Shown here in pieces: positions 54,904 to 64,000 of a stretch of 64,000 nt of DNA; the stretch's first letter is position 1; each line of letters opens with the position of its first letter. The stretch comes from Kappaphycus alvarezii (lineage: Eukaryota > Rhodophyta > Florideophyceae > Gigartinales > Solieriaceae), in contig NADL03000604.1 in the NCBI GenBank assembly GCA_002205965.3, forward strand, positions 682,001-746,000, in the 5' to 3' direction. Below the pieces are notes generated by a model that made no database searches, was not told the DNA's origin, and was given only the letters and a program-made list of their open reading frames with translations. The translations under genes were made by a program, and so were the position numbers.

Positions 54904-55279
54904 TGTTGGACTATAAATGTCTGGGCAAGGGATTCCCAATTCATACGATTAAAGGACAGCTATGAAAAGCGTATAACACGTCTAGGGTCTAAAAAGATCT
55001 GTTGAATAGTAATTGTAATGACGAAACTATAAGAATGTGATGCAGATTAGTGTAACTCAGGTGAAGCACGATGGAAGCTCCCAGAAGCCTCTGGAAGCGT
55101 TCTAGGTTTACAAAGGTTCACATGTAGAAAATCGGGCTGAGTCTTCTGGACTATTGGAAGTAGACATGAGGAAAGTTTCTAATGCTGGAAAACGCTTGGA
55201 TAGAATGAGATAATGCAAGTCAACTCGTACATATATACAAGGCACCATCATGCCATCACAGGACTGCCTCATTGCATCA
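54904..55279. mobile_element. Solo LTR (376 bp) with 5-bp target duplication
   Basis: Starts TGTTGGACTATAAATG and ends CTCATTGCATCA, so it has the TG...CA ends of an LTR. It is flanked by GTTGA on both sides (54899-54903 and 55280-55284). Removing it together with one GTTGA restores the Gypsy frame exactly (GHLV-D-ELRARVDTGKVEA). A TATATACAAGG stretch lies near 55233. The TGTTGGA start is common in Copia LTRs; the parent family is unknown. Confidence 0.88.
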
Positions 55280-55284
55280 GTTGA

Positions 55285-55930
55285 CGAGTTGAGGGCCCGC
55301 GTGGACACAGGGAAAGTAGAGGCGATTCAATCCATACCAAGTCCCGTCAACGTCACGCATATATGCAGTTTCCTAGGATTGCAGGATACCATAGGATATT
55401 CATTAAGGATTTCGCAGAGGAGGTGGCCGTCTTACACGCCGTGACCTCGACCAAAAAGAAGTTCGCGTGGGGAGAATTAAAAGAAGAGGCGTTTCGTGCG
55501 CTAAAAGGAGGCGCTGACCTCCCTGCCTGCTCTAGCGTTTGATGACTTCGAAAGGACGTTCATCGTCGAGATTGGTGCTTTTTCCACGCTTTAGGTGCTT
55601 TTTTGTCACAAAAACTGCCGGGTGGAAAAATTAAGCCCTTCCAACACGCTCGTAGGGAGATGTACCGGGCTGAGAATCACTACTTAGCCTGCAAGATTGA
55701 AGCATTTCTAGTCCTTTTTGGACTACGGAAGTTTCGTCTTTACCTTTTATCAAGTCAACATTTCGAGCTCATTACCGAACATCAGTCGCAAAAGGGCGCC
55801 TTCGTGCGTAAAATATGCGCAGAAGGATAGATCCTTGGCTCGACTTCCTGTGGAATACTACTACGTGATTCTTTATCGGCCACGAAAGATGAATTATGCT
55901 ATGGATGGTTTATCAAGGCTGTCACTATAA
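55285..55930 (+). pseudogene. Gypsy RNase H, broken
   Basis: RVDTGKVEAIQSIPSPVNVT and ICSFLGL mark the RT connection. Then FAEEVAVLHAVTSTKKKFAW, EEAFRALK, PALAFDDFERTFIVEIGAFS and the end YRPRKMNYAMDGLSRLSL follow, the usual RNase H to integrase transition. Several frame changes. Confidence 0.75.
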
Positions 55931-56099
55931 GTCGCATTCGGCACTGAGCACAACTAAGGGGACCTCCTACGATCAGGGATGGGCCCCTCAGAGTAAATCA
56001 GAGGCCTAGAGCTAAAACCGCATCTCACACTGGTTCAGAAGTTCCTACCTGCGAATGATATTTCCTACGTCTAAACAAAAGAGACGCTGAAGGCGAGGA

Positions 56100-57633
56100 G
56101 GACAGCTAAGAACTTCTTGACCTAAAATAGGCACCTTTTTCGCCGTACAAAGAGAGGCTCGAATATCTTCGCCAATATATCAAAGCATGCAGACATCTTG
56201 CGTTTTCATCATGATAGTGTAGGCCATTGGGACACTCGGACTGCCCTGAAGTTCATAAAGGACAGGTTTTGGTAGCCTAGGATGATATTATACATTTATA
56301 GGTACGTACTTTCGTGCGACTCTTGCCAAAGATTACGTAGAATGCCGAAGTATACGCCAATAAAGTTGAGAGTATCTGCGCAGCGGTGAATAATATTGAA
56401 GTTGATCGTTTTTGATTGCGACGATATCAGAATCGCTTAAATTATGCAATCGCGTTTTTGTTTGCGGTAGGAAGCCTTCAGCCGTCAGGGAAGTCTCTCC
56501 TGATTGGAAAGGTGGAGCAAGAGGGGAATCTGCGTGCTGTCCTGTGGTTCTCCGTTGTTGTTTGTCAGTATTGTCTATGATCTGGGGCTGGTGATGACCG
56601 CCTACCGTTTGTGGTCGTCAGTAGTTCTACTGTTGCTCGTCTCTGATAAGTTTATCGAGCTGCCTGTCTACATAAGGGAACTTTTAGGTTGTTGAGTAAA
56701 TCATTGCGCCTGAAAAACAACCGAAAGGGGGACGGGTCTGTCGTTTTGTTTGATCATCTGCTGAAAATCTTATCGAATAATAGATACACCGCTTCATGGG
56801 TTGTTTTCGACATTCTCTGTTGATTTCGCGGATCCTTAAAAGCGTTCCGAGGAGTGCCATCGATTAAAATTTATATTGATCGAATATCTCACCGGGCGGC
56901 CGATAGTTGTTACCACTAAAAACTCTACAACGCTCGTAGTCATAAGATTCATTTAAGACGAAGTAATTCGTCCTTTTGGCCCGCCTCGAGATACAATTAG
57001 CGACAAGTTAAGTTTCTTCAAAGCCGCTGCGCTCGTGGATTAAACGACAAGGTACGAGATCAACTGGCTTAAGGTTATGGTGTACGCACCCATGTCCCAC
57101 AGTAGGGCGGAGAGTATAGTTCGTACTCTGAAATCATGCATAGGAAAAGTTATCTACGATGCCCTAGATTGGGTAGAATCCCTCCATAAGTGAGTTTTTA
57201 GATATCGTCGGCGCCCAGGGCTGACTGAATTTGCCTCATTTGAGCTTCTATATAGAGTTAAACCCAGTCTTCAAGGTTTCAAAAACAGAAGTTTGGCGCA
57301 GGGACAGAATGCTGAAGACGGATCCTTCGAGACCCAGGCTCTCACGTTTTGTCGCGCAGGAAGAGTCCTGGGTGCAGAAAATTCCAATAAAGATGCTCCT
57401 CAATTACGACAGTTCGCTGTGGGGGACCAGGTCCTAATTGCTCATGCAAGGCCTTCCAAGGGGTTAAGTGGCCGGCCTTTCAGTCTAAATGTTTTGTTCA
57501 ATGCTAGATGGTGCGAGTCTAACACCCTAGCTATGTTCTGCGCTCCCGCCATGGAAGTTTTTCGCGGCAGACCATTCATGTTAGACGTTCCGGCAGGTAC
57601 CATCCGCGCCCGGACCACCTCAAGCACAATCAT
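56100..57633 (+). pseudogene. Gypsy integrase, broken
   Basis: Around 56150-56340 a CDSCQRLRR-like zinc-binding remnant occurs. From 57040 the sequence reads TRYEINWLKVMVYAPMSHSR then AESIVRTLKSCIGKVIYDAL (integrase core with catalytic Glu region), LTEFASFELLYRVKPSL, and the C-terminal segment FAVGDQVLIAHARPSKG with AMEVFRGRPFMLDVPAGTI to 57633. Stops interrupt the first half. Confidence 0.75.
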
Positions 57634-57699
57634 AATTAAGTATCAAACTTCTCGTCAATTGTTTTGTATCTTTTACTCATATCTACTCCTCCATAATAG

Positions 57700-59339
57700 G
57701 GAAGGATGTGAGGGAATTGAATGAGGGAAACTGAATGAATGTCATGTGATGAAATTGTTAAGCTACATGGCTTTTGGTTGCCTTACGCTGCTCCGGAAGG
57801 TCCCAGGTCGCTCCGAGCATGCCGTCTCGAAGGCTATAGCTGCCTTCTATACTTCGTTTTACTATCCTGACGCGCCGCTGTCGCATCCTCGTCCTTACCC
57901 GTCAAGGTTACTATTCGGGGTCGTCGATACGATTGTAGTCCCTGGGAGTCACCCCGCAAACATAGGCCCCTGGTATCCTGGGCAGAGCCGCATCTGTAAC
58001 CGCTCCATGCGATCGACCACGGAGGGGTTTGGAGTCCTGGGGTCGACGAAAACAGCGTGCTTGAGTTCATGACGGGATTTAATCCGGAGTACATAAACTC
58101 TGGCAGTCTCGGGGTGAAGTTGGAGCCCAGAGAGCCACTCCAAATGGATATCGTTCACTCTCTGGCTGGTGACATTATTTCCATCCAACCTCCGGGGCCG
58201 TTCTAAACATACAGGCGCCGATGGAATGGAGCCGACCAGCTCCCCAAGATCCCGAGCCACTTGGACTCCAGATAACCTCGAAGAACCTTTCCGGCTTCTT
58301 TCCAGAAAGAGCTGCCTGCTGAACATCGAAGAAGTAGGGCAAGGCCATTCGACACTGAGGCGTGCATGCAAGGTCTGTCCATTCGTTGATGGTTACTGGA
58401 CGATCCCGAAGAAAGTACTGCACGGCGTAGGGAGACGGTGTTTGGGCATGACGACGATAAATTTCTTATCTTCAGGGTGTTTTATATGCCAGGCATCAAT
58501 CTCGAAGATGTGAAGGGCTCGTGAAAAATCATTGATAGCCTCAAAGACATCCGGTGGTACGTCTTCGTAGGGCACAAGGGGCGCTACTCTATTGTGTAGA
58601 GGAGAATTTCATATAGCGTCTCATCCTCCACAGAAGGGCGTAATATGCCCAAGCTACCTCGGAGAATTCCCCAAGGGACAATCATACACGGGAGATAAGC
58701 CATCGGGAACGCAATCCGTTATTTCTTAGTCTTGGGTATCTTTTACGGTCTCCGTCAAAACCAATGCGCGCTACCAGGCCCTTATCAGTACTTCTCTTCC
58801 ATACTGTCGCAAATTCCGCAACTGGCTCTCAAAACACCCTTGAAATTTCGTCCCTCGATCGCTCGTAAGCTGTACTGTCCAAGAAAGACATCACGATGTC
58901 CTCTCCTTGTAAACTCTTTAATTTTTAGAGGTTGGTACGACCACATAGGGGCCAGAGACGGTCAGTCAAGTGGCGGTTTCCGGGAAGACTGAGATCGATC
59001 TCCCCGATTTCGAGAGGTCTTTCATAGGTGGATTCAAACGAAATCAGTACCCCTCCAAACCGCTTCACTACTCTGGTTGATTCGGCAGACACCGGCGCGG
59101 CGAGGACTACCAATGGACTTCGCGGCGCCCTATCCCCCGTCGGCTTTTTCTCTGTCTACTTTGTCCGCGCCATCTGCGATTCACCCACCGGTCGAGACCG
59201 AATCGACACTATGGAAGGCTTACGAATGATAACACGGGCAAAGCAAACCCGCGGGATGTCGAAAGGGGAAAGTCACGGGCAACAGTGTAAAAAGATGATG
59301 CAGGCGAGAATAGAGGCAGCTTTTTGTTGAGCAGATGGA
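57700..59339. other. Unresolved sequence, coding-like pieces on the minus strand
   Basis: Minus-strand frames 58575-58393 (PDVFEAINDFSRALHIFEID), 58371-57949 (HLEWLSGLQLHPETARVYVL) and 59113-58925 (VVKRFGGVLISFESTYERPL) look protein-like and lie in order, but no domain is recognised. They may be one decayed element gene. Confidence 0.25.
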
Positions 59340-59655
59340 AGGAGGTGGTGTTGTGGACAGATTGAAACGCTGGAGCCGCTTTGTCGTATTACTGTACTTG
59401 TCTGGTAAGCGGATGGGTGTAGCTACAGAAGTACATGAGGGGAACAGAGGCAGGAGAATGAGCCGAGAAAGTTGGAACGGTCGGAAGTGTAAGGGTTCTA
59501 GACGTTTGTGGTACACAAGTGCTGTTTTGCATCTGGCACCGCACTGTATACCACCCGAAACTTTCCAGCAGCACAGATGTATGTTTCTAGAAATTTCGCC
59601 GGTACTGTACTGTACTGTAGCTTACATATTCTGATACTGTACAACACCTTACACT
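59340..59655 (+). repeat. Dispersed repeat, copy 2
   Basis: Partner of 51590-51945. It begins with a GGACAGATTGAAACGCTGGA stretch (copy 1: GGAAAGTTTGAAACGCCGGA) and ends with TACTGTACTGTACTGTAG and TTCTGATACTGTACAACACC. Confidence 0.7.
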
Positions 59656-60644
59656 ACACCCAGCGTCAGCAGTGAAGTCGCTCGGCTCTGGCGTCAGGTC
59701 CTCAAGAGCATCACAGTGAAGCAAAGCCAGACCATCAGGAGAGCAGGCCAAATACCGCGCCTTTTTCATGGCAAACATACTTCAAAAACTTCCTTCACTA
59801 GTTGCAGCGCACGTAGAACAGTCAGGACCGCATCTTCATTTGCAAATCTCCCGTTAATATCCTCCACTGACACCTCTGAGCTCAATCATGTAGTGCAATA
59901 GGCACTCACACTGTACTGCCATCGGCAGAGCTAATTTTGGTGATCTTTTTTTGATCTGATTCACTGCTAACCTGCGGGCACTGTACTGTACAGTACAGTA
60001 AGGGCAATTTTCTTTTGTCGCCCACTATTATTTTTGGTACTGTATACCCACCCGATGGGGCTTGAGTGCTTGCCGTCTGGACCACTCGGCCCCCAAATTG
60101 GACCTGATATTTTCGCAAGTGAAAGGTAACTATTGGGCCAAGTGTCGATTCTTCTTATCTCTAACTTGGATCTCCCTAACTTCACTCACCCAGCCGTCGT
60201 AGATAACCCTAACCTACCTAACTAATATTTATACCTACCTGGCCACTAGGGCCCAAGAGTAAACAGCCACCCGGTGTTGGCTCTGAACTTGACTCCCAAC
60301 TTCCCCTTTGCAGAAACCTTGCCAACATTAACTTTGGCTATAGCCACGTTTATCCGCCCGGGTCCCCTTTCTATTGCCCCCCTCTCTATCCAATATTACA
60401 GTACCCCTTTTGTTGTTTGTTTGTGATATTTACTCACGCTTGGCGCCCCGGACTCCTGCTTCTATATATAAATAGGAACTTCAAGGTTGTCGTTGGTAAC
60501 AACATCCTTATCTCCAAAGGAGATATTCAGCACGGCTGACCCAATACTACATCTTCTTTGTCCAGTATTACACCCCTGGTGTCTACGGTTCTTTTGAATC
60601 GATCTTTACCAAGTTTCTAGCATTCCGCGGACCACGGCCCGGCC
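59656..60644. other. No gene; promoter-like element near 60460
   Basis: GCACTGTACTGTACAGTACA occurs at about 59979-59998. A TATA-box-like TATATATAAATAGG lies at 60463-60476, followed by pyrimidine-rich leader sequence. This could be an LTR promoter, but no second LTR copy is seen. Short ORFs show no domain. Confidence 0.35.
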
Positions 60645-61130
60645 TTACAACCCGGAGGACAAGTATACCGTCCAGCAGTCCAAGGAATTACCCCGCTCTT
60701 CCAACTTCATTTCTCCTCGCCGTCGGCGAGCTGTGCTACTGCATCGCAGGGTGCTTAAAGAGAACGAGGGACAGGGAACACCCTGTGGGTCTTCGTGTGT
60801 GTATGTTGGGTTTCTCATTGTCTGACGGTGTTCCGTTCCCAGACGAGAAGAACTGCGCACCGCGCATTGCACTACAAATCAGCTGTTAAAGAACAACTCG
60901 AACCATTCCTTCGGAGATTTATCTTGATTTTCGCCAGCAGATATTCCTAGGGTATATCTAACTTCTCCGTTGCTCATTAGAATAACGCCCGCGTTCGTGC
61001 CCGTTACGCGGAACTGCCGCAGCACGAACCAGTCTGCACACCGCTGACCGACAGTGAGCCGCTCGCAATGCTCAGGGAGGACGCATTCTAGTATTTCTTT
61101 CAGTGCAACATTTCCAGCTTCCTACATTCC
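60645..61130 (-). pseudogene. YqaJ-like nuclease relic, related to the 26.9-32.2 kb transposon
   Basis: A minus-strand frame from 61130 reads ALKEILECVLPEHCERLTVG, then CADWFVLRQFRVTGTNAGVI, EWFELFFNS, a TGA, FVVQCAVRSSSRLGTEHRQT. The W-x-x-x-R-x-F start and the SWx...GTE-x-x spacing match the nuclease segment at 29.4-29.8 kb (GWVLARHFQLAS, LEAWIMKPWV). The TGA falls where Trp is expected. The catalytic PD...ExK part is not seen downstream, so this is a fragment. Confidence 0.45.
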
Positions 61131-62240
61131 CTCATCAGACCGTTTCCTCGTGAACAGAATCTTGGAAAAACTAAACTTTTGTTTGGCAACAGCAACTTAG
61201 ATGTTCATATTTTCCTGTATCGCGGACGGAAAAGTATGCATAAAGCGTAGTCTCTTACAAAGCTTCTAAGTTCCGTGTTCACGAACCGCAATGGCATTCG
61301 TTCTGCGTTTCTCCACACGCGATCTGGCAGAACGTTCCGCGTTCTTGATTGCAGTAAACACATTTTGTTATAGACGCGTATCAAGCGTTTCGCTGGTCAT
61401 AGATTGCACCACGGGAAGGAGGGGCCTACTCTTCGTCATCATCAAGGCTAGCGACGGACGGGCAACTGTCATCGATTACGCCGCCGTCCTAGCGCTCTTC
61501 CATTTCCGCCACTTCCTCCTCCAAATCTTTCCTAATTCGGTCGAAGTAGGACAGCCTCACAAAAAGGGTGAACCCGAAGAAGGTGATCAGGCATTAAAAT
61601 CGCAGAACCGAACCCAAACTCAGTAAGTAGTTCCACGAACAATGCCTTCGTGTATCCTCGGTCCTCTCATGCGTTTTGTGCGCATATTGTAGCTTACTGT
61701 AGTCGTCGCCCCTGCATCCTTTTACGAGGGTGTAATTCATATCTACCTATACAGCAGATATTCCATATATATTTCTATCTGTGATCGGTCTATCTAGGCC
61801 ATATAATCTACAGGTATTTGATACTGTAGATATTTATGGATACTCTAGAAAGATCTTTATCCTAGTAGACACAACTTTCCGCGCATCCTAGGGCTGGACT
61901 ACGGTGCCGGGATTGTGTATAAATAGTGCAACCGTCGCGCTCGGGTGATTAAAAGGAAGGAACTAATTCATCTATCTGCAACCCAGACCCAGCTAGCAAA
62001 AACACTTCTGTTTTCTTCAGAGTCGCCGGCAAGCGCCACTCTGCTTTTTTATCTTGAAATTCACGACAATGTCCACAGGTAGTAATTAGGCGTAGATTCA
62101 ACAACTACAAGTAAATGAGACCGAAACTAGACTGATAACCAGTAAAGAGGACCTGGTGACCGTGAACAGCATTGGTCTCTCTACAACGCCAGTGGATAAA
62201 TACCAAGAAAATCCTGCGACGCAGCCGAAATCGGAACTAA
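61131..62240. other. No intact gene; possible LTR leader near 61.7-62.1 kb
   Basis: GTGTATAAATAGTGC at about 61915-61929 looks like a TATA box. About 150 bp downstream, ATGTCCACAGG begins a short reading frame broken by stops that continues with NETETRLITSKEDLVTVNSI and TTPVDKYQENPATQPKS, similar in style to a retrotransposon Gag start. No second LTR copy seen. The ORF 61291-61626 shows no domain. Confidence 0.3.
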
Positions 62241-62947
62241 TGCAGCTGTAATCGAAACTTTCTCATTACCCCTATCTACTATTTTCGAGTGTGTAGTTAT
62301 CGCTATTGTAGCGCATGGTTCGGCACAATTGCCTTCGCATATACTTTTTCCATTTAACTTGAATCTTCGCCTATACTTTTCTAGAACAGTGCGTCTTCTA
62401 CTAAGGAAGGTGCGCAATCTTTGGTTAATACGCGGCTCGTCTTGATTTGAGAAAAATATCAGTTCCCAGGACCGTGACTTCTAGCAAATATGAAACCAGG
62501 GTTCATGCGGGAGTACAATCTCATCAGGGGTGTCGGACGACCTCACTTGGTGTAATGGATTTCGGTGCCTGTCTCAGTAAAGGAGACAATAGGATTTCAA
62601 ACTGGCTCTTGCAGTTCTTAATTGCCGTCTGGTCATCAGTGGACAGGAGCCCTCGAAATGTTTTTGGTCGACGTGCAAACTCAGTATTTCATGTCCTGCC
62701 CCATCTGCAAGAGTATCGAGCCATGATTTTGTTGTTACCTTCTTACAACTTTTGAACACATGTCAGCCGGGGGCTGTAAATATTTATAAAGCCTAAACTG
62801 CCGTTTTATCATTAGAACTGGTCGATTTAACTAAAGATGCTGTTTCTTAACATGCTTGCTATAGAGAAGAGCCGGAGAACAATGTGCAGCGAACAAAAGA
62901 GTTAAACGATTTCCTACAGGATACCGTGCTCGTGAGAAAAAGACCTC

Positions 62948-63398
62948 TCAAATATTCTCATTCAGCATCTTCGTTTTCCTGCAAGTTGTAAAAACTGAGT
63001 ATGGAATTTCTGGATATCCTGTAGCAATTTCCAAACAAGCAACGTCGTTATAATAGTACCGATATCGCCGTCGACGTTGCTGTTGCCCAACCACCCGCTC
63101 GCCGCCACATCTCGCCAAGTACGGTTACCGCAGACGCTGCCGCGACACTCGCACAGCGCGAGAAACATCGTCATTACGGCACTTACTGCGACCAAATATT
63201 ATCCTCCTCTCCCCCGTCGGGATTGATATCTATGGCGCCTTGGTCGACGACGGCAAGGGTTTTTTCCGCAGCCTTGCTTCCTTCGCTGCTTCCCGTCGCG
63301 GTTCCTCCCCTCAACAGGAGCTCCACGACTTCGTTAGCCGTTTTGTGTTTAGTCTCCAAGTAATGCAGGCCCGACAGGTTTCCACCCGTCGCCCGCAT
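62948..63398 (-). CDS. Candidate spliced gene or element remnant, low support
   Basis: A minus-strand frame (63398-63187) encodes ANEVVELLLRGGTATGSSEG and an acidic end (INPDGGEEDNIWSQ). It meets a strong donor, GTAAGT (63186-63181). An acceptor CTTGCAG (intron end 62979) would give a 208-nt intron and a short exon ending KTKMLNENI then a stop at 62948. Another GTAAGT donor lies near 63500. No domain recognised and the first exon is not found. It could equally be chance. Confidence 0.2.
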
Positions 63399-64000
63399 TC
63401 GTAGTTAGTTCCTGCATACCCTCCGCACGCTTCTGTGCAACATTGTACAACTCATAAAGATTTACCACCGTTATACTAAGATGAGCTAAATATTGACTTA
63501 CCGCCACTGGTAAGCCCAGGGCCGTCTTTTTTGTTCACAGGGGAAAAAGAACACAAGGTGGGAATCTTGAACAAAATGGCAGCGGGGGAACACGTAAACC
63601 TTTTGTACAGTTCTTTCTGTTGGTGTGTGTTCGTATATCTCACGTCGAGAGCACTGGGAGTAGTCACAAGTGTAGCCATATCGCTTCTAGCAATTCTTGC
63701 TTCCTTGTCCGCTACCACGGCAGACGGCACTATACTCGAAAAAATTCTTAACCATGTTCTTCTTTTGTCCATACTTTTGTTTGAAGCCGCTAAAAGAAAC
63801 AGAAAAATGCCAAGGAGGGAGTTGTCTCAATAGTCACAAAAACTTTGCCTCAGGTTGAAGTAGCCCGATACATTGATAGAGGATATTTACATGAATAGCG
63901 TTATAAATTGCTTTTGCCTGTATGCAAGTGTCGGTGTTGTGATTGTGCTAAGAAGGCAGCGATGAAGACTGAAAGAAGGGCCTTTCATAAAGTTTGCGAT
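63399..64000. other. No gene recognised at window end
   Basis: Two overlapping ORFs on opposite strands (63531-63833 plus, hydrophobic; 63476-63772 minus) are mutual shadows, and neither shows a family motif. Confidence 0.35.

Larger units (their letters stand above)
52190..57640 (+). mobile_element. Ty3/Gypsy LTR retrotransposon, heavily decayed
   Basis: The order Gag, protease, RT, RNase H, integrase on the plus strand is diagnostic for Ty3/Gypsy. Every domain is broken by stops or shifts. A complete solo LTR of another element interrupts pol at 54904-55279. I could not identify this element's own LTRs. Confidence 0.85.

Noticed and set aside
57700-59330. Minus-strand pieces as a second integrase or protease gene
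   Set aside because: No catalytic motif of either family could be found in any frame.

Overview
This is a eukaryotic window, not a bacterial one. It holds a nuclear tRNA gene, spliceosomal introns, NOB1, an E2 ubiquitin-conjugating protein, a two-pore potassium channel, and a dense load of retrotransposons and DNA transposons. Compact intron-poor genes in small islands between decayed elements, with Copia, Gypsy, tyrosine-recombinase, Harbinger, Tc1/mariner and restriction-like-endonuclease LINE elements, fit a multicellular red alga (Florideophyceae, Chondrus-like). That assignment is inference; no marker gene in the window proves it.

Layout. 0-10 kb: an edge fragment of a LINE, a tRNA-Thr, a broken Harbinger transposase and long stretches of unrecognised decayed DNA. 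9.5-15 kb: gene island 1, with a LINE fragment, a TACTGTAC-rich palindromic tract, a tandem-domain E2-like gene (+) and NOB1 (-), the two genes convergent. 15.4-25.5 kb: a broken Copia element (-) with a nested insertion, a truncated Gypsy element (+) and a separate gag-like relic. 26.9-32.2 kb: a large DNA transposon with terminal inverted repeats of about 700 bp and minus-strand coding remnants that include a PD-(D/E)XK (YqaJ-like) nuclease region. 33-35.8 kb: gene island 2, a two-pore K+ channel with EF-hands (+) tail to tail with a DUF924 protein (-). 36.4-50.5 kb: a Tc1/mariner relic, a young DIRS/Ngaro-type element with identical 309-bp repeats, a MITE, a nearly complete two-ORF LINE with a restriction-like endonuclease, and a Harbinger transposase with a possible partner ORF. 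50.7-64 kb: an AT-rich palindrome, a pair of dispersed repeats, a long decayed Gypsy element interrupted by a clean solo LTR, a second relic of the nuclease-bearing transposon family, and unresolved sequence.

Only four protein-coding loci look like host genes: the tandem E2-like gene, NOB1, the K+ channel and the DUF924 protein. NOB1 carries a one-base frameshift at a homopolymer. Similar homopolymer shifts sit in the otherwise young DIRS element, so some breaks may be sequence errors rather than mutations. Palindromic TACTGTAC/GTACAGTA clusters lie upstream of all four host genes and of the LINE ORF1.

The strongest candidates for something undescribed are the long-TIR transposon with a nuclease segment lying between transposase-like segments (26.9-32.2 kb, with a second relic at 60.6-61.1 kb) and the fusion of a UBE2Z-like E2 to a second UBC domain that lacks its catalytic cysteine. 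All homology statements come from recognising motifs by eye; no database search was run.
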